Assembly (NCBI GenBank): GCA_023974075.1
Contig: CM043788.1
Coordinates: 14,199,928 to 14,263,927 of the forward strand
Length of the DNA stretch: 64,000 nucleotides
Source: Chaenocephalus aceratus
Taxonomy: Eukaryota > Chordata > Actinopteri > Perciformes > Channichthyidae
Direction of reading: 5' to 3'
Below are positions 24,182 through 35,771 of this stretch, piece after piece. The notes beneath the pieces are model-generated. The model saw only the letters and a list, made by a program, of their open reading frames with translations. It was not told where the DNA came from and did no database searches. A program made the translations under genes and the position numbers. How positions within the stretch are numbered: the stretch's first letter is position 1; each line of letters opens with the position of its first letter.

Positions 24182-25723
24182 GGATATTTTTGTACGGGAG
24201 CTCATTACTGCAATGTCGATATTTGGAGCTAATTGTTCTCTCAGGTTGATTTTGCTTTGTGAGTCCGTAGACAGCAAATGTCTGGATGTTCTTCTACTTG
24301 CTGATGTGTTATAATGCATAACACAAAATATCCTCCTGTGGTACAACTGTATTAATAATGTAATCATTTTACATTTCGGTTTAAGAAGGGATTAATCATC
24401 TGCTTTTCCCTCCTCTTTGAACTATGGATCACCTGATCTAACTTTGAATGATATTCATCTCCAAAGCAAATAATCGTAATAACCCAAAAAGAAATTGCAT
24501 TGCAGAACGATTGACCTAAGTGGCAGCACATGTGCACTCTGTTCACATCATCCATGTTGAAAGTACATTTGAATGCGGAATATGGTAAAAAAAAAAAAAA
24601 ACATGTAAATGAACTACCAGTGTTCATGAAAACACAGAAAACCTGCATAAAGCATTTTTTTATCGTTTATTTTACAAAATGTGGAACCAATATTAAGTTT
24701 AAATAAGACTTTTGCTGTGAAACTAGCGATTGAGATCATAAACTTGTCAAAAACATGTTAACTGAGGGAATTAATGAAGAGAGGTGTAGGGTCATAGACT
24801 TCTATATATAATTGGTCTTCTCAGTTAATTTGCCCCCTGCTGGCTATAAATGCAATTTGGAGGCAAGTTTGAGGCACTACGGACAGGCTTTCACTTTTTA
24901 TAGCAGTCCATTCCGCTTTATTGCAACTTAAATGATATATCCTTTTAATTCAAACCATCAATTCAGGAAAGGGCACAGAGCAAATTGGATATCGCTGTTC
25001 AACAGAAAAGCCCCTCAAAAAGAGCTTTGTGCCTCTTAAACTGTTTATTTCGCATCAGACGTTTAACATCCCATAATCCTCAATGTGCAGATTTGCCTGT
25101 ATTATATCTCCTGACTGTCCCTCCTCCCATGGTGTTGAACAGTATGTGTCAATGTCCTGCCTTTGATTTTTCTCTCCAGTAAAGATGCTGATTCTGCGTT
25201 TCTCTGAAGCCTCTGAAATGATGCTGTGGTTTCCCTGTGACTCCTGCAGTGGACCACCCTGAGCTGAGTGGAGGCTGGATGGAGATGGGGGAGGGGGGTA
25301 GGCAGGAGTGCATTGTGGGGATCTGCTTTTGAGGAATGAGCCCAAAACACGCTTTCTTTTCCTGGAGCAACTGGGGTGGAATAATTACATATGTGCTGAA
25401 CTGAACTCCACTCATTGTGAAAGGGTAGAGGGGAGTGATAAAGAGAGAAATGAAGCAGGAGAAGAAGAGAACAGAAACTATGGCCGCCAGTTCCTGCAAG
25501 CCCTGCCCAGCAGTTATCACATTATTTACAGCCGAGGATTTAATGCATCGTTCAGTAATGAGCAGCCGTCCAATGGCCTTTGATCTGAAGCTCTCTTATT
25601 CACTCGCTGGGCTGAACTCCAGGCGGGTAAAAAGCTGGAGGAGTCCCCCCAGATGGAAACTAAGCCAGCTGCCATTTCTCACTTTACTCTTTTGCACTAA
25701 GGTGATATATCATGGTTGGTGTG
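24182..25723. other. Noncoding DNA with a possible conserved regulatory block
   Basis: No gene is supported. 25490-25620 has a dense, non-repetitive, moderate-GC stretch with homeodomain-like motifs (TTTAATGCATCGTTCAGTAA), of the kind seen in conserved noncoding elements. A poly-A run lies at 24588. Frames at 25149-25520 on the minus strand and 25308-25839 on the plus strand overlap on opposite strands and have no splice context. Confidence 0.35.
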
Positions 25724-25815
<92 letters not shown>

Positions 25816-25816
25816 T
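25724..25816 (+). repeat. Compound microsatellite (GT)n(GCGT)n
   Basis: GT units to about 25757 are followed by about 14 perfect GCGT units to 25816. Confidence 0.98.
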
Positions 25817-26712
25817 CAATGCATTGTCCTTCATTTTAAACCTTGAAAATCAGTTAAATGGTTTCAGTCACCAGGTTAAGGTTTTGTTTATACTCACACA
25901 ATCATGTGCCACTTCATTTGACTTATTTGATGATTGGAATATGCTGTTTTTATTATGAGTGTTGCCTTTTCCTCTTTCATTAGCAATCCCAAACAACCAC
26001 CTTCAGAAAATATGAAAATATGTTAGTCGACTGCAAAAGCTAACACTGACACCCTGTGGTCACCTGCTAAAGTTACACCACACCCAGTTGTGTAACACTA
26101 CACTGTTCTATAGTTAAGTGAATGGTAAACATCAACCACAGAGCCAAGGTGTAGTACTTCAGAATACGTGAGAAAAGGCTACATCATGCTTTTTAGGGTT
26201 GTCCCTTTCCTGTAGTGTAGTGTGATACATAGGTTTGCGTGCATGTAAATGGTCTGCAAAGGCCAAGTAAAATGTCAATACTACGGTGTTGAAATACTCC
26301 GTTACAAGTAAAAGTCTTGCATTCAAAACTCAAATAGAAGTACACCATCAGAACAAAGTTTAAGTACAACAATTAAAAGTACTTAGGATGCAGGGTGGCC
26401 CCTTTCAGAATCATTAATAATGTTTTTAGTACAATAATTATTGATGCATTATTCTGTTTATTACTTATAATGCTTACTAATGTTGCTCTCGTATAGGTCT
26501 GGTTTATTTAAATGCTGCTGGGTAGCTTGGTACATTGTGATTTATGGATATATTTTTGAATTACTTAGTAGCTACCTACCTGTAAAATAAAGGTTGGGGA
26601 GTAAAATATTACTAAATATTTGTTTCCAAATTATAGTAGAGTAGACGGTGGCATTCTACCGAATTAGTAGTAAGTGTGGTCCCACAACAAGAAAAATTAT
26701 TTAACAAAACAA
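25817..26712. other. Noncoding AT-rich DNA, nothing recognised
   Basis: No open frame of note, no terminal repeats and no target duplications were found. Confidence 0.4.
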
Positions 26713-26716
26713 TTAA

Positions 26717-27091
26717 AGGTGGGGTAGGTAAGTTTCAGAAACCGGCTCGAGATACACTTTTTGTTATATTCCATGGAATGCTCTTAACATCCCGATAGCA
26801 ATGAATATCTTAAGTGCTTTGACAAAAAATCCATAAAAAAATGTCATCTGTAGAAGCCGTAATACTGTAAAAAGTACAACCAATCCGTTTACCGGCTAAA
26901 CGGATTGGATGGCCTACCTGCCTGTCAGCCTTCAATCGGGGCACAAACTTATCTCGTGCCCTCATTGGTCATGTGCGCGTTCGTGTGTGTTGGAGGAGGG
27001 GCTCTATAAGGAAGTGGCAGATTTTCTCCGGTTGTGTATTTTCAAATTCTAGCGATCTCGAGACGGTTTCTCAAACTTACCTACCCCACCT
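26717..27091. mobile_element. TTAA-flanked MITE (375 bp)
   Basis: The inverted ends AGGTGGGGTAGGTAAGTTT are perfect over 19 bases, and TTAA flanks both sides (26713-26716 and 27092-27095). A palindrome around ATCCGTTTACCGG / CCGGCTAAACGGAT lies at 26883-26908. Non-autonomous, piggyBac- or Kolobok-type. Confidence 0.9.
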
Positions 27092-27414
27092 TTAAGTATT
27101 CAGACATAAATATTTACTAAGAATATGTTATGGTCTATTCAAACACAAGGCATTCAATTAGATAGTGATAAGCTTAATATATACAAATACATCATTTATA
27201 GGGTACTTTCTATTGGGAAGTAGCTGTCCCAAACCCTGACTAAATTTCAATTTCTGTAAATAACACTTAAAACATTTTTTTTAATTTAGTTCAATGGTAT
27301 ATTAGGATCTTTATGATTAGATTAAAACAGAAGTTGTAATATTTAGAATTATTGTGGGTTTGATTTTTTAATAAAAAAAACTATACTAAAAAAAATCATG
27401 TCCCCAGTTTTCAT

Positions 27415-27824
27415 GTCACTACCGAAACACAAGGGGTTTTAGTCCAATGGCTGAGCCTGGTTTTTAGCCACACCCCTGCACTTTTGACAAGGCAGTGACA
27501 CTGCATCCCTGTCCCTCATAGCTATATCCCATACTTTTGATATAAATCTGTTCCAAAATCAGAAAAGCGGCGTGTAACCTTAAGAATTGTCACTACCGAG
27601 TACCGAACACATTATTATCTTCAATTAAGTAACATTTCTGAATTTTATGCAAAGTATTAGGTTTTTATGTGTGTAAACCTCTGCAAAGACGTGTATGCTA
27701 GCCATGTACTTGCTAGCATTCTTTAGTTATGATCAAACTTAGCTAGAATCGTCACTACCGAAACAGTCACTACCGAAACATATGGTTAAGTTTCGGTAAT
27801 TGACATAATCATTTTGGTAGTGAC
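27415..27824. repeat. Cluster of the motif GTCACTACCGAAAC in both orientations
   Basis: Direct copies sit at 27415, 27589 (variant), 27751 and 27765. Reverse copies sit near 27790 (GTTTCGGTA) and 27814 (TTGGTAGTGAC). Spacing is irregular, so it is neither a microsatellite nor a simple tandem array. The surrounding bases (27096-27860) hold no gene. Confidence 0.8.
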
Positions 27825-27859
27825 AAAATTGAATGGTAATGGTTTTGTGTCTTTCTTTA

Positions 27860-28840
27860 TAATAATGCGAGGTTTACCCTTTTGGACCTTTGTGTCCCTA
27901 ATTGTGGCTACAATACAGTGGTCACTCACATAATTTGCAAATACTCCCACAGATGAATATTTATGGGGAACATTAGTTAAAATTAGATCAATTAAGGAGG
28001 ATTTACTATAGGGGACTTAATTAATACTAGAGCGAGTAGGACTGTCTATAGTAACATTTAATGAAATACAAAGGTTTTTAAAAATCCTCTGACACTGTAG
28101 TTAACCAGTCCCAGTTAAAATCGCCAAGTAGCACTATTTCCTTGTAGTCAAGTTGAGATAAAAGATTTGCCAACGACGACAGAGACTCCTTAGGTGCATT
28201 CACACCGCAGTACTTTTCCCACAAAGGTTCATGAGAACTTAGTTCTCATGAACTAAGTACAGATCACGTTCACACCGGAATAAGTCCCTGAGGGAGGATT
28301 AGGCAAATGAAGCCACTGACGTCACTTCTTTTTCTGCTTTGGCTTTACTGGCAGGCCGAAAACCACTTCACGGCGTATACTGACGCCCAAAGTCCCCGGC
28401 CGGAAGTCCCCCGGACTTCTACTGAAGCCTTCCGAGTAAATCGCTAGAACGCCGACACCTCCTCATCTCCACCGCTCCCATGTTTTATTTTGTGTTGCCA
28501 TAAATTAGTCTCTCAGCGTTTTCTGCGCTGGGCTAATGCTAATGCTAATGCGAGGATAATAAAATTACGGCTTCACAAAACCTTTTGGGAGTTTGACGGG
28601 GCGTGGTTTGCAATCCGCCCAGCCAATCAGACATAGGAACCTTTTTCTCCCACGAAAGTCCCTGCTCTCTAGCAGGGACTGAAAAGGGGGTGAAAAGGTT
28701 CTCATGAACTAATTTTAGTTCCGGCTCTTTTTGGTGTGAACGCAACATTTCGGAACTAAAGTGGGATAAGTACTGTGGTGTGAACGCGCCTCTTGACTGC
28801 TGAGGGGGGTCTGTAACAGCCAGGCTTGGATTTTCGTCAT
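27860..28840 (-). pseudogene. L1-like non-LTR endonuclease fragment, split by a MITE
   Basis: The minus strand reads GCYRPPQQS just before the MITE (28795-28835) and, after it, KEIVLLGDFNWDWL (about 28145-28100) and IDSPTRSS (about 28055-28020). These are the EEP endonuclease blocks of L1/Tx1-type LINEs. Frames are broken and both ends are truncated, so it is a dead fragment. Confidence 0.7.
28192..28791. mobile_element. 600-bp MITE with TTCACACC ends
   Basis: The ends AGGTGCATTCACACC and AGGCGCGTTCACACC (as its complement) are inverted, with CTT on both outer sides (28189-28191 and 28792-28794). Internal inverted blocks GTTCATGAGAACTTAGTTCT fold on themselves. A 3-bp duplication suits Harbinger-like elements, although CTT is not their usual target. 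It interrupts the L1-like endonuclease. Confidence 0.75.
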
Positions 28841-29982
<1,142 letters not shown>

Positions 29983-30043
29983 TCTCTTTAATCAACTCCT
30001 CACTGCTCCTCATATCTGTTCAGAAACTAGACAAAAGTTAAAC

Positions 30044-30140
30044 ATGTACAAACTACAGACTGTCTGTGTCATGGCGAATACAGTCGCTGCTTTAATTCTG
30101 TCTTTAGGACGTTGTTGTGAGTTGGACGGAGCAGATACAG
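30044..30140 (+). CDS. Possible signal-peptide (leader) exon
   Basis: An ATG at 30044 opens a 97-base coding stretch with a hydrophobic core (MANTVAALILSLG, residues 10-22 of the read) followed by GRCCELDGADTG. It ends at a good donor, ACAG|GTTAGT, in phase 1. Phase-1 leader exons are typical of secreted or membrane immunoglobulin-type genes in vertebrates. No second exon is recognised before element B begins at 30424, so the gene is not identified. It could be chance. Confidence 0.3.
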
Positions 30141-30947
30141 GTTAGTTTAGCCTGATCTGATCGAATGGAGATTCAGAGAACACGCATTTTAAAAGTGTTT
30201 CGCCTGCCGTCTTGTCTGCACACTTGTCAAAGCATGGTTTTTACTAACCGTTATCAGTATTTAGTTACTTCGGCATCATTTTGAAACGTGTATTACAATT
30301 AAATCACGGTAAAATAGGTTAATTGGTGTCGTAGTTGGTTTCCACCACAGCATTTACATGGATATAAGCCCCGCCCCCTCTCCAGCGCGTCCTGTTTGAA
30401 TTAACAGGAGTAAACGTCTATGGCAACCTGATCTCACCAGAATGCGTGACTCCACCACGACTCCTTAACACCACATTGCGTGGTGGAGTCATGAACTTTG
30501 TTACATTTGCGTGTCGGCACCACGCAAACAACCCCAATGTAAAGTGAATGAGGCTCCTTTGTCGTGGTGCACACACGCATTTCTACAACGTCCCGCAGTG
30601 AGCTTTTATTCTATACAACGTTTTTTAAATATACTTTATAGCATGTAGTAACTCACGGGAGGCTTCTTTTATTTTATTTGTATTCATAATTATTTTATTT
30701 TTCGTCAGAATGTAAAAATTACATTAGTTACGAATTTGTGTTCTCAAAAAACAGTGCATTGTGTGTAATGCAACTGTTAATTTTATTAAATTAGTTTGTT
30801 TTTAAGGAAGGCCAGAGCTTCAGCTGTGTCAAATAGATTGTTCCCTTTAGTTACCGTTATTTAAAAGATAATGATCATGTCTTGAATTACGAGCGTCCAT
30901 TCCCATTGGATAACGGAGAATTTTACACCCGGAAGTAAGTAGCCTAT

Positions 30948-31184
30948 TGTAGTGCCGAGAGATATGGAGTCAGAGGCGGTGCAAGGAAGGTGCAAGAATA
31001 GCAATTTATTTACAAGCTGCAAAGGACATGTTGTCGGGTCGCAGCCCGGGTCGACAAGAGAGAGAGCCAAGAGGGCACACCTATTTATAGGTAACCCATA
31101 ACATGTCCGTGTGGGAACAATAACCGCAACCGCAGTTCCAGGTTTGAATTATGTCCCAGTGGTTAAATAGGTGGTCACCACACA
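30948..31184 (-). repeat. 3' LTR of the non-autonomous element
   Basis: On the minus strand it begins TGTGTGGTGACC and ends CTCGGCACTACA. It contains a TATA-like CTATAAATAGG box (from 31078-31090) that could be the promoter. It is near-identical to 32795-33031. Confidence 0.9.
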
Positions 31185-31198
31185 AGCCCCCCCAGAAT

Positions 31199-31962
31199 TC
31201 AAACATGGCAAAAAAAATATATATCCCCACGTCCGTGGAGGAAGCACCACAAGGGCCGAGCCGAGGAGGGTGGGGGCCGCAAGAGAGGGCAGGGGCCCCA
31301 ACGAGGGCGAGGGCACCCACACCGGGGGCGGGCCGTCGCAAGGGGGCTGCTCCAGGTGCTGCGGAGAACCCAGCAGGAAAGAGGGCAACCCGGCCGCAGG
31401 CAGACGCACAACGGCGGCGGACATGAAGTCCTCGGCAGGCGTCGAGGTATCCCCGGAAGAGAGGAGCAGTCCCCCCGGGAGGAAGGAGTACAACCCGGCC
31501 GCAGGCAGACGCGCCGCGGCGGCGGGCATGAAGTCCTCAGCAGGTGCCGAGGCATCACCGGGAAGCAGGAGAGGCCAGACAGGGTCCCGGAGCGCGCGAC
31601 ACATGTGCCGATGGAGCATGGGCGACGTCCGGAACTGTCGAGGCGAGAGGGGGTCCCAGGAGTGCGCCACCCAGGCGTCGACGAACGTGAGTGGCGTCTG
31701 GATATCCCCGGAAGGCAGGCGAGGCCAGACAGGCTCCGGAGCGCGCCACCCACGGGCCGATGGCCGCATGGGCGACGTCCAAAACCGTTGAGGCGAGACG
31801 GGGTCCAGGAGTGCACCACCCAGGTGTCGATGATACCGTGAGTGGCGTCTGGAACCGCCGTCGAGGTGGTGAAAAAGATGAGAGTGTCCACATGAGGTCA
31901 ACCGGCTGGTCGAACCTCCTCTCCGGCACGGAAAAAAATTGCCAACAGTCAGATGTCAACAC
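31199..31962 (-). other. GC-rich interior with imperfect ~160-bp repeats, not a gene
   Basis: Long overlapping frames exist on both strands (for example 31149-31901 minus and 31171-31791 plus). Their composition is low-complexity Pro/Arg/Gly, and two imperfect units (about 31545-31690 and 31690-31850) share GGCGACGTCC and GTGAGTGGCGTCTGG. The openness reflects GC content. It is the expanded or decayed internal region of the LTR element. Confidence 0.6.
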
Positions 31963-32292
31963 GTCGTTAGTTGCTAGCCGTTAGCTGCCGCTGTTAGCCG
32001 TCAGTCATCGTTGTTATCCGTTAGCTGCTAGCCGTCGTTAGCCGTTAGCTGTCGTTGCTAGCCGTTAGCTGCCGCTGCTAGTTGTCGTTAGCTGTTAGCC
32101 GTTGTTAGCTTGTCGTTGTTAGCCGTCGGTAGCTGCTAGTTGTCGTTAGCTGTTAGCCGTTGTTAGCTGTCGTTGTTAGCCGTCGGTAGCTGCTAGTTGT
32201 CGTTAGCTGTTAGCCGTTGTTAGCTGTCGTTGTTAGCCGTCGGTAGCTGCTAGCCGTTAGCTGTAGTGGTTAGCTGTTAGCTGGTGTCGACG
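31960..32292. repeat. Minisatellite of GTTAGC-type units with a 57-bp higher-order repeat
   Basis: The stretch is built from variants of GTTAGCTGT, GTTAGCCGT and CGTTGCTAGC. A ~57-bp unit containing CGGTAGCTGCTAGTTGTCGT recurs three times (from about 32128, 32187 and 32243). TAGCTA/GCTAGC palindromes are frequent. Confidence 0.9.
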
Positions 32293-32329
32293 GCCGCTAG
32301 CCGGAAGCCATTAGTCGATGTCGTCAGCC

Positions 32330-32760
32330 CCAGAGCCTCTGCTAGGTGGCGTGCCCCCACCAGGGAAGGGTGCCGCTGCGAGCAGTGGCCAGCACCTCAG
32401 GGGTAAATTGCCGGGCGGCCAGGAAGAACCGGTCAGCTTCTTCGGCTAAAGCACAGGGCTCAACACGAGCCGTGTTAGCTAGCGCAGCCTGAACACGCAG
32501 CCGCACGTCCCGAAGAAACAGTTTCCATGAAGTAGAAGTCGGGGTCTTCCGTACCTAGCAGGTCGTGCATCGCTCCTTGTAGTCGGAAGTCTTGCTGTCA
32601 TCCAGTGCCGAGACGATGGGGGAATGGCGAGCAACGTCCGCAGCCATTCCGTGAGGGGCGCCCAAGCCTCAGTCCGTGTGCACGTGGCAGCCACGGACGT
32701 CTCCAAAAATTCTCCGGCAGTTTGCGAAAAACGGCCTCTCTAGCCATGTTCGGTCCAATC
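32330..32760 (-). pseudogene. Gag N-terminal remnant of a fish gypsy element
   Basis: The minus strand reads EEADRFFLAARQFTPEVLA (about 32450-32390) and, in other frames, pieces toward 32746. It lies next to the primer-binding site where gag is expected. Several frameshifts break it and no zinc knuckle is seen. The gag assignment is from position and general resemblance, not a conserved catalytic motif. Confidence 0.5.
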
Positions 32761-32780
32761 TCGGAAACTTCTCGAGACTT

Positions 32781-32793
32781 GTCGGGGTCACCA
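32781..32793 (-). promoter_or_regulatory. Primer-binding site matching tRNA-Trp 3' end
   Basis: The minus strand reads TGGTGACCCCGAC one base after the 5' LTR end. It is complementary to the last 13 bases (with CCA) of vertebrate tRNA-Trp, which would prime minus-strand DNA synthesis. The match is lost beyond 13 bases. Confidence 0.8.
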
Positions 32794-32794
32794 G

Positions 32795-33031
32795 TGTAGT
32801 GCCGAGAGATATGGAGTCAGAGGCGGTGCAAGGAAGGTGCAAGAATAGCAATTTATTTACAAGCTGCAAAGGACATGTTTGTCGGGTCGCAGCCCGGGTC
32901 GACAAGAGAGAGAGCCAAGAGGGCACACCTATTTATAGGTAACCCATAACAATGTCCGTGTGGGAACAATAACCGCAACCGCAGTTCCAGGTTTGAATTT
33001 GTCCCAGTGGTTAAATAGGTGGTCACCACCA
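32795..33031 (-). repeat. 5' LTR of the non-autonomous element
   Basis: Near-identical to 30948-31184, differing by single-base indels (for example TGTTTGTCGG against TGTTGTCGG). In minus orientation it is the upstream LTR because the primer-binding site borders it. Confidence 0.9.
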
Positions 33032-34519
33032 CCTATTCTCCTTACTGTCGATTGATTTTACAGTGATATCTGCACTACCTCATCGACTAAAAAACACCAA
33101 ATTGTCCTTGTTAATTACACAACATTGATTGGTTTGAATTGTGTACAATGCTTTTGTATTTTCCCCCTTCGATTCGGAGAAACAAATATTTTTTCGGAGT
33201 TTTTGGACGGCAGAGAAGAACACTACACTACCCATAATCCTCAGCTATCGTTTGGGACTACACCATGAACCCCGTGATCAGCCCTCAAGCTCTTTGATTG
33301 GTTGACCTCCAACTGCATTCCATATGAAAAAAAAACGTTTCGTAAAGAGAAAATCATACTTTATTCAGCAGTGCTTGCTTTACTCTTTGATAGTCATCAC
33401 ATGAATGCATTGTAATAAATGGTTTGGCTGCATTAAATATTACACATCTGTCTTAGTTCTTTATATTTATCTACAGAGATCGGGCATCAGAATAGGACCG
33501 GAACTATTCTTTTACCGTTCTGTTTTAATTTCACAATAAAGTGAGTAGTAATATTTTGTTTTGATATTATTGTTTTTTATTAACTACTAGACGACTGGGT
33601 CATGTTAAGACCATCTTTTGTTGGTTGCTATGGGTTTTTTCCATCGCTTTTGTGTTACAAATATCAAAACAATAACAAAATAATATTTCGTCGTAACTAA
33701 ACCGGAAACAGCAGTATATTTTATTTGTTAACACTGTAAACTTGACAGCCTTTTAACCTATGCTTTAACCCAAACCACCTACTGGTTAAAGCACGTTATT
33801 ACACGTTTAGAGTAATTGCAATGCAGGAAGATTGTGTTGCTTTTTAATGACTGTTTAAAATGCCTTTCATTTTGTAACGCACTTTTGAATGGGTTATATT
33901 TTATGAAAACATTCAAATATTAAGAGTACATACAAAATAGTGGGAAAGTAGAAGGTCAATTATATAAATATAGAATAGAAAATATCAAGAAGATACTCAA
34001 AATGATATCTAGAGTAAAACAGTTTAGTGCCTGATAGGAGGATGTGCTAACTAATAAGGCTTTATTTAAAGAAATGTGCAGAATAGACGAACAGTGTAAT
34101 GGTGGAAGTATACACACATTGATAGATGTCTTGTAATGCAACTGTTGATGAACCTGTTACCCAAGTTTGTCATTCATTGCATAACTACGCTATTGTGTAT
34201 ATGATATGTCAATAAACCTTAGAAAATCTTGAAATCTTGAAAGGGATGTGCAAAATAGCAATTATATACAGTCTTTAATGAACTATTAGAGAAAAACGAG
34301 TAATGAATATGCTTTAAAACGGATCTGCAGATAAATATTTAGTCTTCTCAAGCACCAACTATCAAATATCCTCGCCTGATTGTTGGACACTTGACAATCA
34401 CCTTCACTGAATTTCATTCAGGTGTAACTAAGTCTGATTTAAGGGTTGTTTATATTTCACATCATTAATCCAAATCTGTAAAGTAACTAAAATAAATGTA
34501 GTGGAGTAAAAATACCAGG

Positions 34520-34700
34520 TTAACCTTAAAGAAAGCCCTCAGGATTATAAAAGACCCCATCACCCCAGCCACAGACGGTTCTGTCTGCTGCAGTCTGGCA
34601 GGCGTTACCGCAGCATCCGGACTAAAACCACCAGACACAGAGACAGCTTCATCCCACAGGCCAGAAGACTATTAAACACCTGAACTTAGAAATAACATTC
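34520..34700 (+). pseudogene. LINE RT C-terminal fragment carried by element B
   Basis: The plus strand reads KALRIIKDP-like sequence, then TKTTRHRDSFIPQARRLLNT, the end of a Rex1/CR1-type RT. Element A carries the same segment split by a later LINE (12400-12480 and 8830-8892). The segment was therefore part of the family before A and B separated. Confidence 0.65.
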
Positions 34701-35771
34701 ATCTGGCTGCTACTTAGAAATTATTTATCTACTATATCATATTCCAATCACTTGTATATAGACTCTTATTGCACTATTTCACTATTTTTTCTGTGTATCT
34801 GTTTTATTGCGTAGCACTGTTGGAGGAGCCTGTGACCTAAGGGGGGGAGGGGGTAGGACACGTTCGATTCCTGTTTTGAATAGTGTGCCGTCGATGGGTT
34901 TCATTCCATTTCAAAGTCCTTTTTGGACGCTCTGTGTAAACGTTGCGCATCCAATCACAGAGGTTGAGGACTGATCACGGGGTTTGTCAAGCTAAGCACA
35001 TGGTGTAGTCCCAAACGATAGCTGAGGATTCTGGGTAGTGTAGTGTCTTCGGCCATCCTAAAACTCCGAAAAAATATTTGTTTCTCCGAATCGAAGGGGG
35101 AAAATACAAAAGCATTGCACACAATTCAAACCAATCAATGTTGTGTAATTAAACAAGGACAATTTGGTGTTTTTTAGTCGATGAGTAGTGCAGAATATCA
35201 CTGTAAAATTAATCGACAGTAAGGAGAGATAGGCTACTTACTCTTCCGGGTGTAAAATGCTCCGTTATCCAATTGGAATGGGACGCTCGTAATACAATAC
35301 AGAGGACATGATCATTATCTTTTAAATAACGTTAACTGAAGGGAAACAATCTATTGGACACAGCTGAAGCTCTGGCCTTCCTAAAAACTAACTAATTTAA
35401 TAAAAATCAACAGTTTGCATTACACACAATGCACTGTTTTTTGAGAACACAAAATTCGTAACTAATGTAATTTTTACATTCTGACGAAAAATAAAAATAA
35501 TTATGAATACAAATAAAATAAAAGAAGCCTCCCGTGAGTTACTACACGCTATAAAGTAGATTTAAAAAACGTTGTATAGAATAAAAGCTCACTGCGGGCG
35601 TTTGTAGAAATGCTGTGTGCACCACGACAAAGGAGCCTCATTCACTTTACATTGGGGTTGTTTGCGTGGTGCCGACACGCAACTGTAACAAAGTTCGTGA
35701 CTCCACCACGCATTGTGGTGTTAAGGAGTCGTGGTGGAGTCACGCATTCTGGTGAGATCAGGTTGGTCTAT

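Larger units (their letters stand above)
30948..33031 (-). mobile_element. Non-autonomous gypsy-type LTR retrotransposon inside element B
   Basis: Two LTRs of about 237 bp in direct orientation (30948-31184 and 32795-33031) enclose about 1.6 kb. CCTAT is repeated outside both (30943-30947 and 33032-33036) as a 5-bp target duplication. On the minus strand a primer-binding site follows the 5' LTR and a G-rich polypurine tract (31185-31197) precedes the 3' LTR. The interior carries a gag remnant but no protease, RT, RNase H or integrase. It would depend on enzymes of a relative such as the gypsy lineage at 19367, with which it shares LTR start and polypurine tract. The LTRs differ by only a few indels. 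Confidence 0.92.
30424..35765. mobile_element. Element B: long-terminal-inverted-repeat DNA element
   Basis: Both ends read CAACCTGATCTCACCAGAAT inward, and GTCTATGG is repeated exactly at 30416-30423 and 35766-35773. Arms extend to about 33290 (interrupted by the LTR element 30948-33031) and back to about 35000. Arms match element A with the interior in the opposite direction. The interior (33290-35000) has no open frame for a transposase. Without the LTR insertion the element is about 3.26 kb. Its arms share CACCCGGAAGTAAGTA and GATTCGGAGAAACAAA with A and C. Confidence 0.9.

Noticed and set aside
24985..25839. Overlapping frames of 65-134 residues as a host gene
   Set aside because: They overlap on opposite strands, run into the microsatellite and show no exon borders or recognisable domain.
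31149..31901. 250-residue minus-strand frame and overlapping long plus-strand frames
   Set aside because: GC-rich, low-complexity interior of the non-autonomous LTR element. Long frames on both strands follow from base composition and internal repeats.
32781..32793. Part of a tRNA-Trp gene
   Set aside because: Only the 13 terminal bases match, and they lie exactly beside an LTR, so this is a primer-binding site.
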